Program-made: the position numbers and the translations under genes
Part shown: positions 1 through 12,843 of the stretch, piece after piece
How the letters are laid out: the number at the start of each line of letters is the position of its first letter
Numbering within the stretch: position 1 is the first letter of the stretch
Notes under the pieces: model-generated
What the model was told of the DNA's origin: nothing
Database searches by the model: none
What the model saw: the letters and a program-made list of their open reading frames with translations, nothing else
Source: Xylogone sp. PMI_703
Taxonomy: Eukaryota > Ascomycota > Leotiomycetes
Direction: 5' to 3'
Assembly: GCA_021399445.1 (NCBI GenBank)
Contig: JAJTUQ010000004.1
Span: forward strand, 5,890,001-5,954,000
DNA length: 64,000 nt

Positions 1-1060
1 AGAAAAACCAGCGGAAATTGATAGAGCAGTCTGTGGTGATTTGGGAAGAAGATTCTAAAGTTACAAAGTGTCCGTTTTGCCAGCAGGAGTTTGGTTCTTG
101 GACTTTCCGACGCCATCATTGTCGAACCTGTGGACGAGTTGTTTGTGCAGATCCCCGCACCGGATGCTCGTCTGAAATCGGCTTAAATGTTGCTGGGAGT
201 AAGTTGTTAATAGATCCTAAACTATGTCATACGATTGACAGAAAACAGTTACTGACATCTCGTCAGAGAAGCAAACCGATGGCGTCGCTGTCGATATCAG
301 AATGTGCCGGGATTGCAAAACTACCATATTTAGCAAAAAAGACTTCCAGGAAGAAGTCTTGCATAAACCTCCAGACCAGCGAGCGTATGAAAATCTTATT
401 CAGTTTGAAAAAGGGATTAGGCTACTTTTGCCCAATTTCCAGCGCCTTTTAGTCGCACTTCAAGATCCGGAAAGACCACCTTCACATACACAACTAGCTG
501 AAGCCTCGAAAGTACGCAAACGTCTTATAGACTCCTTTGGGAAATACGACCTCGCCGCAAAACGAATTCGAGACCTCCCGACTGACTCTCCTACTCAACT
601 AAAACTTCAGAAGGCAATCTATCAGCAATCATCTAATTTTCTTCACATCCATATGCTCCCCCTCAAATCTCTTCCGAAAATACTCAAGCATGCTTCCCCA
701 CATGGTGTCCCCAATGCAAATGGGGCATCCTTACCACGAAATGGCTCACGAGCTCTTGCGGCAATTCGCTACAATGACACAGAAACAGCTAGCCAAATTA
801 GTAGCAGTAGTGCAATATCGGCCATGGAAGCAGAAGAGAAGCAGCTGCGAGAGCGGTTGATAGTTCTCGAAGAGCAGAAATTCTTTGTTGGCGAAATGAT
901 TGCTGATGCAAATAAGAGAAGAAAATTCGATGAAGTCTCGAGCTTATCGTCAAATCTACAGGACCTAAGCAAGGAGATCGACCAGGTTAATGGGATGCTG
1001 GCGCAGTTGGATTTTGCGTCTGTATATGCTGGAGCTGGAACACCACCTGTAAGCTCATGA
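1..1060 (+). CDS. VAC1: FYVE zinc-finger / Rabenosyn-type endosomal tether (Vac1/Pep7-like), 5' partial
   Basis: The frame is already open at base 3, so the N-terminus lies left of the window. Exons: <3..198 and 249..1060 (intron gtaagt..acag, phase 1). Visible first is a FYVE finger: a CPFC pair, then RRHHCRTCGRVVC, with the last zinc pair MCRDC just after the intron. Next comes a helical region, and the last ~65 residues form a Rab-binding coiled coil (KQLRERLIVLEEQKFFVGEM.., ending near LAQLDF) like that of Rabenosyn and Vac1. Known family role: binds PI3P and Rab5/Vps21-type GTPases and tethers Golgi-derived vesicles to endosomes with Vps45 and Pep12. The role is inferred from domains. 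Another FYVE protein is possible, but FYVE followed by a Rabenosyn helix is the Vac1 arrangement. Confidence 0.88.
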
Positions 1061-1581
1061 AATTGCTGGCATGAGCGCCGGTGTTTACCTTCCGTCGAAT
1101 TTTATATATAATGAGAGGCGCTGGCTAGCCTGTTGGAAGGCTTAGGGGTTTAATAATCTTGCATGGAACGGCGTCAAATTTATAAGTTTGTGAGCTGCTG
1201 TTTTTTTATGTAAGGCCGGCGTTCGGGCATCTTGATCAATGATGCGCACTCATGATATAGCAGGATGCCTCACGACAAATTCTCCAGTAATGTAAATTCT
1301 CAGAATAACATGATCTTATCTTCATAAAGTGCATAAGTCTCAACAATCGCAGCCCGCTAAAGTCACTAATTTTTCGACCGGAAGATAAATGCGTCATGGG
1401 GATTTATTCAGTTGGATTTTAATACAGTACAAGGGTCAAGTGAAAAGCAGGCTGGTTAGGGGTCTCTCATCAAAATACATCCGTCCCAACCCATGTTCGT
1501 CCCATTCCCGAGTTGATCCCTAGGGTGGGGTTCCCTTTGTTCTATAGCAAAAAGCACACAATATTATCAATCTAAGTAGCA
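1061..1581. other. Convergent intergenic spacer
   Basis: This gap separates the 3' ends of VAC1 and the E2 gene, which converge. It is AT-rich and presumably holds both 3' UTRs and poly(A) sites. I see no open frame or repeat worth naming. Confidence 0.6.
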
Positions 1582-3060
1582 TCATAGTAAAAGTTCGAGA
1601 GGGTTCTCAACAACCTTCTTGAACTCCCGCATCCACTCACCGCCAACAGCGCCATCGATGACCTTGTGATCGAAGGAAGCTGTGACGACGATCTGATCAT
1701 CCCACTCCACAGAACCCTCGTCGCCTGGAACTGCAACCTTCTTGACGGTGCCTACGGCGAGAATACCTGCCTGTGGGGGGTTGATGACGGCAGTGAAGCG
1801 GTCAATAGCGGGGTTCATGCCCATGTTGCTAATGGTGAAAGTGCCGCCTTGGTATTCCTCTGGCTTGAGCTTGCCCTCGCGAGCACGCTTACCGAGATCC
1901 TTGACTTGGTTGGAGATGGATTCAAGGCCAAGACCTTCAACATTCTTGACAATAGGAGTGATAAGTCCGACCTGTGGAGGCAAGGTAGTTAGTTAAGATA
2001 AGTAGCAGTTATTCGGGCGAGATTTAGCTTACCGGTGTTGCAACAGCTACGGAGACGTCGACATTGTTGTATTGTCTAATAACACCACCTTGCCAGCTTG
2101 AGTTGACAGTTGGGACCTTTTTGCATGCAACTCCGCAGGCCTTAACGAGGAAGTCGTTGACAGAGAGCTTGTATTTGCCTTCGGACGAAGCGTTCAAGGC
2201 CTCTCTTAGTTTTAGAAGCTTGGAAACGGATAGAGTGGCGGCAACGAAGTAGTGAGGGTTCTCGTTCATGGACTCCTTAAGACGGTTCGCAATGGTCTTG
2301 CGCATCGAGCTAATTGGGGTATCGACATATGATGCTCCTGGTGCTGCCGCGGCTGCTGCGGCGCCTCCTCCTGGAGCGGCCTTCTTCACATCTTCTTCGG
2401 TGATTTTTCCACCTGGTCCACTCCCCTTTACTGCAGTGAGTTCAATGCTGCGTTCACGAGCTAGTCTTACTGCTCCGATAGTAGCGTTTGGCTGTCTCTC
2501 TAAGCTTGATTGAAGCTTTCCCTCACTTGGTCCTGATTCCTCCGCTGGCTCGGGTGCGGGCTCGGGTGTTTTGCTTGGCTCTTCGGAGGATTTGCTCTCC
2601 TCTTTCTTTGGTGCTGGAGGCGCCTTCTCTCCTCCGGCATCTTCGAGAGTAAAAGACTCGAACGCCGAAACATCCTCGCCTTCCTCAACTAAAACGGCAA
2701 TAGGCTATCGGGATTAGCAGAAGCATTGAAAATTAACAAATGGAATGGTATACATACATTGCCAACTGCGATGTCTTTCTCTCCCGATTCCTTCAATATT
2801 TTTGCTAGGACACCCTCTTCCTGGAACTCAAAGTCCATTTGCGCCTTGTCCGTCTCGATCTCCACCAGAACATCACCGGGCTGGATGCTGTCACCAGGCT
2901 TCTTTTGCCAAGCACCTATGTTTCCTGCGGTCATAGTAGGAGATAGAGCAGGCATCGTGACAATCGAGTGAGGAGGGAAAGATTTTGAGGCATAACATCT
3001 TGCAAATTGGAAAGATAAAGTCGATTGAAGGGCACGCCTTCGCAATACTGCGGCGAACAT
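1582..3060 (-). CDS. LAT1: Dihydrolipoamide acetyltransferase, E2 of pyruvate dehydrogenase
   Basis: Exons (minus strand): 3060..2758, 2704..2033, 1971..1582; both introns are phase 0 GT..AG; 454 aa. It transfers the acetyl group to CoA in the mitochondrial PDH complex. In order: a mitochondrial presequence ([12 protein letters not shown].., Arg-rich, no acids); one lipoyl domain with the lipoyl lysine in ETDKA at about residue 72; a Pro/Glu/Lys linker; a peripheral-subunit binding domain ([26 protein letters not shown]); an Ala/Gly-rich linker; and the catalytic domain. The active-site block reads [12 protein letters not shown], with the catalytic His near 427. Most relatives have DHRV or DHRVV there, so Lys is a mild variant. 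A single lipoyl domain and this length match fungal Lat1. It diverges from SEC7 and converges with VAC1. Confidence 0.95.
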
Positions 3061-3688
3061 TGTGAATTATCTGATGGGAAGAAAAACAATTGCAAAATAT
3101 ACAAGGGATATATCGAAACCTCAGATCCGATAACAATTGATGGCTGAACTCTAGGCGCCGGCCCCTGATGCTGAAAGGAGTGAGATGTTGGCGATAGGAA
3201 TTCTATTGTTGAGCTCAATTTGCTGAGGTGTTTTCCGAACCTTTGCTAGGTCCACCACAACCTATCGCCTAACTTCACCCGGTAATAAGGACATTAGTTT
3301 GACCGTTCCGTAGTGCACGGGCCGTTACTCCTAAATTTATGTGATCCTAATAACTGCATTGTTGTATTGATTCCATTGTAACGGTATATTTCTCATAAAA
3401 ATTAAGAGTTATGACGCAATTTGCGCTTAATACATATAATACTTCACTGGATGATTTGTCTCATTTGTTTTCAGACAGCAGTGCCAACATTGTGTTTCTT
3501 TAGACATTTTATGGTCGGACAAACCTATTCCCCGATAGCTACAGCTGCCATTGGTCAATAAGCGCCAAGTTCGTTCATAGTAAGCTGTCCTTCGAAGCCG
3601 GACTCCGAAATAGTACGCGGATTCGACAGGCACATTACGGAAACAGTCTATATCGACGAATGGAAGTCGGGTCTTCCGGTCGACCACC
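3061..3688. promoter_or_regulatory. Divergent promoter region between LAT1 and SEC7
   Basis: This 628-bp gap lies between two outward-facing ATGs. The SEC7 frame stays open without a Met from 3614 to 3688, just after an AATAG at 3609-3613 that could be a 3' splice site. Part of the gap may therefore be SEC7 intron or upstream exon. No canonical TATA box stands out. Confidence 0.5.
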
Positions 3689-6600
3689 ATGAGTTCTATA
3701 GTATTCGTGGTTTCGGCTTTGGAAGCCATTGCTGCTTCGAAGGATGCCCACAAGAATAAGACCCTTACAGACGCAGTCCAGAAGGCCATCAATGGCATCA
3801 AGGAGAACGAGTCGCAACTACCAGATCCAGAGATTATTTTCGAACCACTACAACTTGCGACACAATCCGGAAGCATCCCAGTCACCACAACTGCGTTGGA
3901 CTGTATTGGGAAGCTGATAAGTTATTCCTACTTCTCCGTACCTGCAGATCCAAATGCGGATAAGGAGGCAGATCGGAAACCACTCATCGAACGCGCCATA
4001 GATACAATATGCAGTTGTTTTCAGGGAGAAACCACGCCCGTAGAAATTCAACTACAGATTGTTAAGTCCTTACTTGCAGCTGTTCTCAATGACAAGATAG
4101 TTGTGCATGGCGCAGGACTGCTTACAGCAGTTCGGCAAGTGTATAATGTTTTCCTCTTGTCGAGAAGCAGCCCCAACCAGCAGGTTGCGCAGGGGACACT
4201 GACGCAGATGGTCGGAACAGTCTTCGAAAGAGTCAAGACCCGGTTACATATGAAGGAGGCCAGATTGAATTTAACGAAGATGGGAAAGCAAACTGGCAAT
4301 ACTAGCTCCCTCACAGTCGATGCGACAGACTCGCTCAACGACGTGGCTACAACAACTGAAGGTGATGGCTCCATTGAAAACGAAGCGGAGGCAGCTGCAT
4401 CGGATACAGCATCTCAACAGGAAGGACAACGACTCACCCTGAAAGATCTGGAGCATCGCAAAAGTTTTGATGATTCCCAGATGGGAGAAGGCCCAACAAT
4501 GGTGTCGCAGGTGAAGCCACCTTTATCATCGCCTAAATCAACCTCCGATCAAAACCCAGGAAGTACTGGGGAGACGACCTCAGAACAGGAGGACGCAGAG
4601 GACGAAGTATACATACGTGATGCATATTTGGTGTTCCGGTCCTTTTGCAATCTCAGCACGAAAATCCTTCCCCCTGAGCAACTTTACGATTTGAAGGGCC
4701 AGGCAATGCGGTCCAAATTAATTTCATTACATCTTATTCACATGTTACTCAATAATCATATGTCTGTTTTCACCTCTCCCTTGTGTACGATCACAAACAC
4801 CAAAAGTCACGAGCCGGCCCCATTTTTACAAGCAATAAAATTCTATCTATGTCTTAGTATTACTCGAAACGGAGCTAGCTCTGTGGATCGAGTTTTTGAA
4901 GTATGCTGCGAAATCTTTTGGCTTATGTTGAAATTCATGAGAGCACCGTTCAAGGTTAGTACTATGCTCCATTTGTTGGACTAATTCTAATAGTCTATCA
5001 GAAAGAAATTGAGGTATTCCTTAACGAGATATATCTTGCAGTCTTAGAAAGACGAAATGCTCCTGCGTCGCAGAAGCTCTATGTCATGGGTATTATGTTG
5101 CGATTCTGTGGAGATCCTCGAGCTCTGGTCGAGACATACCTCAACTACGACTGCGACCGAAATGTGAACAACATATTCCAAACAATTATAGGAGATCTTT
5201 CTAAGATTGCCAGTTCTGCAGTTATGGTCAGCCCGCTGCATCAACAGATGTATGAAGAAAAGAATGCAAAAGCAGTTGCCGCTGGGTCTGGGTCAGAGTG
5301 GCAGATGTCTGGGATCTTGCCCCCTGGTCTGTCAATCGCACATATCAGTAATCACCATGATAACCCGGAGAATGAGATTCCAAAGGAGTATATGGTTAAG
5401 CGGCAGGCATTGGATTGCTTAGTAGAGACGCTGAGATCTCTTGTTAACTGGTCCCAGCAAGGGATTGCCGATGCTACGAGGCCAGTAAATTCTGAAGTAC
5501 GCTCATCTGAGGACTTTAGGGAGTCGATCGATCCAACAGCAACGGACAGTTCCTCAAGAATAACCAACGGCGATGCTTCTACTACTCCCTCGACACCACT
5601 ACTTGAAGATGACCCTGAACATCTTGAGAAAGAGAAGCAGAGAAAAACTGCTCTGACGAATGCAATCAGACAGTTTAACTTCAAGCCTAAGCGTGGTATA
5701 GACCTTCTTCTTTCGGGGGGATTCATTGAGCACGATACTCCGGAGGATATTGCTCGGTTTCTTTTACGAGAAGAGAGACTCGACAAGGCACAGATTGGTG
5801 AATTTTTAGGTGAGGGTGATGAGCGTAACATAGCAATAATGCATGCGTTTGTAGATTGTATGGACTTCACCAGGAGGCGTTTCGTGGACGCCTTGCGACA
5901 ATTCCTGCAATCCTTCCGACTTCCAGGTGAAGCTCAGAAGATAGACCGGTTTATGTTGAAGTTTGCCAATCGTTACGTTACTGGGAATCCAAACGCCTTT
6001 GCGAATGCAGACACTGCATATGTTCTTGCATACTCCGTTATCTTGTTGAATACAGATTTACATAGCTCAAAAGTCGCCCGACGGATGACAAAGGATGACT
6101 TCATTAAAAACAATCGCGGCATCAATGACAACGCCAATCTACCAGACGAATATTTGATTGGGATATATGAAGAAATCGCAAATGACGAGATCGTTCTTAG
6201 GAGTGAGCGAGAAGCAGCAGCAGCTAATGGAACTCTTCCACAACAGCCAAGTGGTGGCATTGCGGCGGGTCTCGGCCAGGCACTCGCAACTGTAGGTCGA
6301 GATTTGCAACGTGAAGCATATCTGCAACAGTCAGAGGAGATCTCCCACAGGTCTGAACTCCTTTTCAAAAACCTTTTCAAGAGTCAGCGAAGAAACGCTT
6401 CGAAAATGGGAGGAGGTATCAGGTTCATTAGAGCAACATCCTCCAAACATGTCGGGTCTATGTTTGATGTAACATGGATGTCTTTTTTCTCCGGCTTCTC
6501 AGGACAAATGCAGCATGCTCACAATATCGAGATTATTAAATTATGTATGGAGGGGATGAAGCTAGCCATCCGCATTGCTTGTCTCTTTGACCTCGAAACC

Positions 6601-9141
6601 GCTCGTGAAGCATATGTCTCTGCTCTTAAGAACGCTACAAATCTCAATAATCCGACGGAGGTAATGGCTAAAAATGTGGAAGCCCTCAAAGTCCTGCTTG
6701 AAATTGCGCAGACCGAAGGCAACCTTCTCAAAGATTCCTGGAGAGATATTTTGATGTGTGTCAGCCAGCTTGACAGACTTCAGCTCATATCAGATGGCGT
6801 TGATGAAGGTGCAATCCCAGATGTATCCAAGGCCCGAATTATAACCCCGGCGCGGCAAGACACTGGGGTTTCAAGAAAGTCTTCACAGTCGCAGAGACCT
6901 CGGCCTCGTTCCACCACCACGAGTACCAGTTACTCGATTGAGATTGCAATGGAAAGTCGATCAGATGAAGTCATTAAAGCCGTTGATCGGATTTTTACAA
7001 ATACTGCTAATCTCTCTGGAGAAGCCATAATTCATTTTGTCAGAGCATTGACCGAAGTAAGCTGGGATGAGATCAGGATCTCAGGTTCCAATGAGTCGCC
7101 CAGAACGTATAGTCTTCAAAAACTTGTCGAAATCAGCTACTACAACATGACCCGTGTTAGATTCGAATGGACTAATATTTGGCTGGTTCTTGGAGAGCAC
7201 TTCAACAGAGTTGGATGTCACAACAACACTGCTGTGGTTTTCTTCGCTCTAGATTCTTTACGCCAGCTTTCGATGCGGTTCATGGAGATTGAAGAGCTTC
7301 CTGGTTTCAAATTCCAAAAAGATTTTCTCAAGCCTTTTGAGCACGTCATGGCCAACAGCAATGTCGTAGCTGTGAAAGATATGACACTACGTTGCCTGAT
7401 ACAGATGATCCAAGCTCGCGGAGAAAACATCCGATCTGGATGGCGGACAATGTTCGGAGTATTCACGGTGGCAGCCAGGGAACCGTATGAAAGTATTGTT
7501 AATCTTGCTTTTGAAAATGTAAACCAGGTTTACAAGACACGATTTGGCGTTGTTATTTCCCAAGGGGCATTTGCCGATCTTATCGTATGCCTCACTGAGT
7601 TTTCGAAGAACATGAAGTTCCAGAAGAAGGGCTTACAGGCAATGGATGCCCTCAAATCGATCATCCCGAAAATGCTTAAAACTCCCGAGTGTCCACTATC
7701 TCATAAGTCGACAGCAAATTCTGATGGTTCTGAGAAGACGCCAGAGAATTCTGCACAGCCAACGTCTCGCACATCACAGGAGGAGGCTTTCTGGTTTCCT
7801 GTATTATTTGCTTTCCACGATGTTTTAATGACGGGAGAAGATCTGGAGGTGAGATCTAACGCGCTTAACAATCTATTTGAGTCACTCATCAAATATGGCG
7901 GAGACTTCCCGACGGACTTCTGGGATATTCTTTGGAGGCAGCTTCTCTACCCTATTTTCATGGTCCTCAAATCAAAGTCCGAGATGTCAAATGTACTCAA
8001 TCATGAAGAATTGTCTGTCTGGTTATCGACGACTATGATCCAGGCTCTAAGGAACATGATCACTTTGTTCACACATTACTTTGATTCCTTGGAGTACATG
8101 TTAGATCGCTTCCTGGAACTATTAGCCCTCTGCATTTGCCAGGAAAATGATACCATTGCTCGGATTGGTAGTAACTGCTTGCAGCAACTGATTTTACAAA
8201 ATGTCTCGAAGTTCACACCTGAGCACTGGTCGAAGATTGTAGGTGCATTTGTAGAGCTCTTCGAAAGAACAACAGCCTACCAATTATTCTCTGCAGCCAC
8301 CTCGGCTTCCGGCACAAACGGTGTTGAAAGCAGAGAAGCAACGACCTCTGAGAATGGGGATGACCAGTCGCTCAAAATCAATGGTAATGGTGCTGGAAGT
8401 TCAGTATCCGATTCGGACAGCGTAGTGGACGATGCCACACGAGCTCCTGTAGCTCCTGTAACTGAGCTCGAAGATTACAAACCACATTCGGATTTACAGC
8501 AACAACCAGTAGTTGTTACCGCGGCTCGTCGACGATTCTTTAACAAGATAATCACTCGTTGTGTTTTACAGCTACTCATAATCGAAACAGTGAATGAATT
8601 GTTTTCAAATGAGGCAGTCTACGCAAAAATCCCCAGCCCAGAGCTCCTCCGACTTATGGCAGTGCTCAAGAAGAGTTTTCTCTTCGCTAAGAAGTTCAAT
8701 AACGACAAGGAGCTCCGCATGCGGCTATGGCGAGAGGGCTTCATGAAGCAGCCTCCAAACCTCCTCAAGCAGGAAAGTGGCAGTGCCGCTACGTATGTTA
8801 GCATATTGCTTCGTATGTATCACGACGAAGGGGATGAGAGGAAACGAAGCCGGGCCGAGACGGAAGCAGCGCTAGTCCCTCTTTGTGCTGACATTATGCG
8901 TGGGTTCATTTTGCTAGATGAAGAATCTCAGCAACGAAATATCATTGCCTGGAGACCAGTCGTGGTAGATGTGATAGAAGGATATACTACCTTCCCCACT
9001 GAGGCCTTCGAGAAACATCTTGAGACATTCTATCCGCTTGCTGTTGATCTTCTGAACAGAGAAATGGGAGTCGACGTAAGAAGTGGACTACAGGGCTTCT
9101 TACGTAGAGTTGGGGAGGTAAAACTAGGGATAACGGCATAG
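3689..9141 (+). CDS. SEC7: Sec7 family Arf guanine-nucleotide exchange factor (trans-Golgi)
   Basis: Exons 3689..4954 and 5002..9141 (47-nt intron, phase 0); 1801 aa from this ATG. It activates Arf1-type GTPases at the late Golgi to drive coat assembly. Order: N-terminal DCB helices (VVSALEAIAAS..); an acidic Ser-rich linker; the HUS region; the catalytic Sec7 domain at about 645-830, with the glutamic finger in FRLPGEAQKIDR (Glu near 732) and the NTDLHS motif; then HDS helical repeats to the C-terminus. BIG/Sec7 proteins usually run 1700-2000 aa, so it is near full length. The N-terminal end is doubtful: 25 further in-frame codons rich in Ser, Thr and Arg precede this ATG up to a TAG at 3611, without a Met, so an upstream exon may exist. 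The context accATG is acceptable for initiation. Confidence 0.95.
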
Positions 9142-9421
9142 ACAATTCGGCTATCGCCAGACAGTAAGCAGATCTGCTTTCTCCTTCCAACCAGCCCCGG
9201 GTCTATGAGGTGGTCTTGGGTGAAGTCATCATTTCTAAAGCTTGAATCTTTCTTTTTGGTTTCTTGTTGGTATTGGAGCGCTATGTTCAATGTGTGATTA
9301 ATATGCCACGTCCTGGCGTTTAGGTGGAAAACCATGGCTTGAATTAGACGGCAACGTGTATGATTACTGTGAATCTTATAGAATTGTTTTGCCTTTATTG
9401 TATTTGATGTCACAATGAAAA

Positions 9422-11061
9422 CTATTTCTTATTCTCTAAAATGCGGTCTATTTCGTTGCTAACGGCATCCGTCACTTCTACCGTGGAATTTGTACCCTCC
9501 AAGTCTTGAGTTTTGATGCCTCTTTCCGTCACATTTTCTACTGCAAGCATAAGCAGATCTGCGGCATCCTTCTGGCCCAGCCAATTGAGCATCTCACTTG
9601 CAGTCCCTTGGATTGTGTCAGTCTGTGATCTGTGAGAAGTTTCAGGGGTAGGTTGGTTCTCAATGCTTACAGAATGTGGCAACAGGATTGGCCAGTCCTT
9701 TCCCAGTTATCTAAGGCATGATATTAGCAAAACCTTTCAGCGTCACATCTTGAGCTCTCAAGGACTCACATCGAATGCGGAGCCGTGAATCTTAGTCCAG
9801 ATTAGTATTAACTTCCAAAATCGTGGCACATAAGTAACTCACCGGCTCAAACATAGATGGGTTCTGTCTCGTTGGGTCGAGATTTGAGGTTGGCGCGATA
9901 CCAATGCTTCCAGCCAAGGCCGCAGCAAGGTCAGACAAGATATCAGCATGAAGATTAGTAGCCACGATGATATCTATAGTCTCTGGTTTCAGAACCATGC
10001 GTGTAGTCATCTACAAGAATTGAAATCAACTATGTCAGTAGCACTCCCTATGAATCACACAAATGCTCAAAGGTCCAGACTCCTTACCGCATCAACCAGC
10101 ATTTTATCTACTTCGACATCTGGAAACTCTTTAGCTACCCTTGCTGCAACGTCATCCCAGAATACCATCCCGTTTCTCTGAGCATTGCTCTTGGTAACAA
10201 CGGTTAACTTCTTTCTCGGCCTGCTGCGTGCTGTTTCGAATGCGAATCGCATGATGCGCTCCACGCCGTGCTGAGTGAATATAGATATCTCGGTTGCTAT
10301 GGACCATGGATTACCTGCATGGCTTGTTCCCCCATGGCCTGTGAAGTGGAGATCATGGTTAATTGAGGAAAGAAAAATCGGTTATAAGAAAATAGCATTG
10401 GAAGAATATATAATTTGTGGTTCAATTTCAAGGAATGATGGAAAGAAAGAGAGGAGTCTAACCGGCGTATTCTCCTTCGGAGTTTTCCCGGATGATTACC
10501 CAGTCTAGATCTCCGATTTTGCAGTTCCGTAACGGGGATTGGGTCCCTCTCAGGATGCGCGTCGGCCTGACATTGGCGTATTGTTGGAGTGGCTGACACA
10601 GAGCCAGACGGAGTCCCCAGAGAGAGATATGATCAGGAACATCTGCATGATGGTCAGTTGTCAAGAGTTCGGATTCGATATTTTGGCAATGGAGAGATCC
10701 CCGCATTCTTAGCCCATTTAATTAAAAAAGTGGAAGTCAGATAGTAAATGTATATATGTGACGCACCAGGAGCACCAACAGCACCGAACAGTATGGCATC
10801 AAACTTCTTCACTTGGTCGAGAGCGCCCTCGGGAAGATACTTCCCGTGCTTCTTGTAGTAATCACTGCCCCATTCAAAATGCGTGAAATCAAGATCGAAG
10901 GTGTTCAATGCTGAAGCCAGCTTTTGCAACACCTTTATACCAGCTGAGATCACTTCGGGTCCTATCCCGTCTGCAGGGATAGAGGCTATCTTGTATGACT
11001 TGCGACCCGCAGACGCCACGCCGTTGGAGGTGTGGCTTGGGAGGGCTTGACTTTGTGACAT
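9422..11061 (-). CDS. Tartrate / D-malate dehydrogenase family NAD-dependent decarboxylating enzyme
   Basis: Seven exons: 11061..10767, 10642..10463, 10338..10088, 10010..9843, 9790..9770, 9710..9671, 9606..9422; 379 aa, all GT..AG. The family (isopropylmalate/isocitrate dehydrogenase fold; TtuC, DmlA) oxidises and decarboxylates 2-hydroxy acids such as D-malate or tartrate with NAD and Mn/Mg. Motifs: the N-terminal IPADGIGPEV nucleotide-fold start; GAVGAPDVPDHISLWG, typical of the tartrate/D-malate branch; NSEGEYAG; the catalytic Lys in VTKSNAQRNGMVFWDD; metal-binding DILSDLAA; and the NAD loop FEPIHGSAFDITGKGLANP. Exon 5 is only 21 nt (IHGSAFD) yet codes part of the cofactor loop. The GTG at 11088 is in frame, but the ATG at 11061 is the natural start. 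Substrate cannot be settled from sequence; 3-isopropylmalate dehydrogenase is less likely given the VPDHISLWG block. Confidence 0.9.
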
Positions 11062-12780
11062 TGTGGATGCTGTAATAAAGAATGCCACTTCAATATTTTG
11101 TGAGTTAATGAAGATATTTTGTGTACTTTAGTGCGGATATAACGACGGTTGCATGAGGGGCTGCCCCGCTACCCCACGTTTGGCTTCAGATCCGAAGTGC
11201 GGATGAAGCCCGCATCTTTTATGAGGATTATAGGTGGGGCATAGGAAATATAATACTTTAACTTCGGTTACTTGAGTTGTTTTCGAGTCCAACACTTATA
11301 TTCATGGTGAGATATATTTAATGCTATTCTAAATTTGTAACGTTCTACGCAGATACCAAATTTCCATAAGTGTCGAGTAACAACAGACCGAGAATCATAA
11401 GCCCGATTCTTGAGAGTAATATAGTAATCTCATGCCTCTCTTCTCAGTGTGAGCTACCAGAAATAGGGCATCTCGGCCCTGAGGATTCGGGTGCAAGATT
11501 AGCTGTTATATAGCCAATTGCCAAAGAAATGTCAGTTGTATTTTATATTAGGCCGGACGAGAACATAGAAGTAGATGAGGAGCTCTGACTTCCTGTATCT
11601 ACAAAAGATAATGATAAACCCGTAATTAATGATAAATAAAGGATTTGTCCCAAAGTTAATTGGTAGTAATAATCAGCAGTGACGCCAACAAATATCAAAT
11701 TTTCAAGTTCGCACTTTAAGTGCAGTTACAGGTCGAACAAGTAAGAAAAATAGAGCTCTTACTATCGAAATAGTCGGAAGTCGAACCAAGATATTGACTT
11801 GTATGCAACGGAGAATATTTCACATTAGTGGTTCTTAGTTGTATTAAACACCACCAAAGATCACCGGTAGAGGAGATCGCCTTTTTCTGACAAGAAAGAA
11901 AAAACTCAGACTATTACCTAACGAAATAAGCTTACCGGTGCATCTTTCTGTAATGAAAGAGACACTGAGAGGTCATGAAAAACCTAGATCAGTCCTACGT
12001 AATAAGATAACAAAGTAAAGAGCAAGGAGCCTCATTGACACATGAAATCAATGCCCTTATGCTCGCACCTACAAGGAAAAGAGATGAAAGATCACGAGGC
12101 ATTGATCTAACAGGCCCGATTGTAATCTACTTGACGATATTATGAGAAGCCGTTAGTGGTATGGCTGCATTGGTTGACATCTCTTCGCTGCACCGCTGAG
12201 GCACAGGTTTTCGACAACACCAAGTGCGCCTAATTGAGGCCACTCGGGCACGATTCGGTGGTACCTGAACGGCGGTGGCAGACGACATGCATATCCTGCA
12301 GGAAAGAGAAGTCGGATCTTCCAGTTCTCGGTGATTCTCATCGGTGCAAGGGGATCCTACCTGTCTCGGGGAAATATCAAGTCAGGAGGGCGGCAGGGCG
12401 GGATGGAGATTTGGCTGTGCATGTGCATCTTCCTTTAATTGTATGATGCGAGATGGCGCCCAAGACCCTGAGAGAATCGCTGAAATCCAGCAGCGTCTGG
12501 GCTGCCGTCTCTCTCTGAGACAGCTAGGGCGACGATCGGTACCGACACTTAATGTGATCGGCTGCTCCCAAAAGCAAATGAGCGGTGCGCAACAGCTTTG
12601 ACGGCGGGAGGATGCATGAGAGTGATTCGGGTTCGGAGAGGAGTCGCCGCGCGAATCACCACGGATTGCGAGTCCCTGTATCTGAAGATCAACGAGATCA
12701 CCAACAGCTTGCATGAAGCATCACAGCACTTTCATTTTCATTTTCAGCTGTAACATTTCCTTCGAACGGCCCATTGCAGA
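11062..12780. other. Gene-poor region, AT-rich left part
   Basis: This region starts with the promoter and 5' UTR of the dehydrogenase and continues as AT-rich sequence with stop codons in all frames to about 12.1 kb, then more mixed composition. A 47-codon ATG-started frame at about 12,616-12,759 has no family features. I see no RNA gene or transposon signature. Confidence 0.5.
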
Positions 12781-12843
12781 AAAACAAGTAAACTAGCCAG
12801 CCAGCATGTTCACTGGTTCACCTGAACACCACGCAGCAAGAAC

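Noticed and set aside
3427..3888. A 153-codon minus-strand frame over the SEC7 start
   Set aside because: It overlaps the N-terminal SEC7 coding region and shows no family features.
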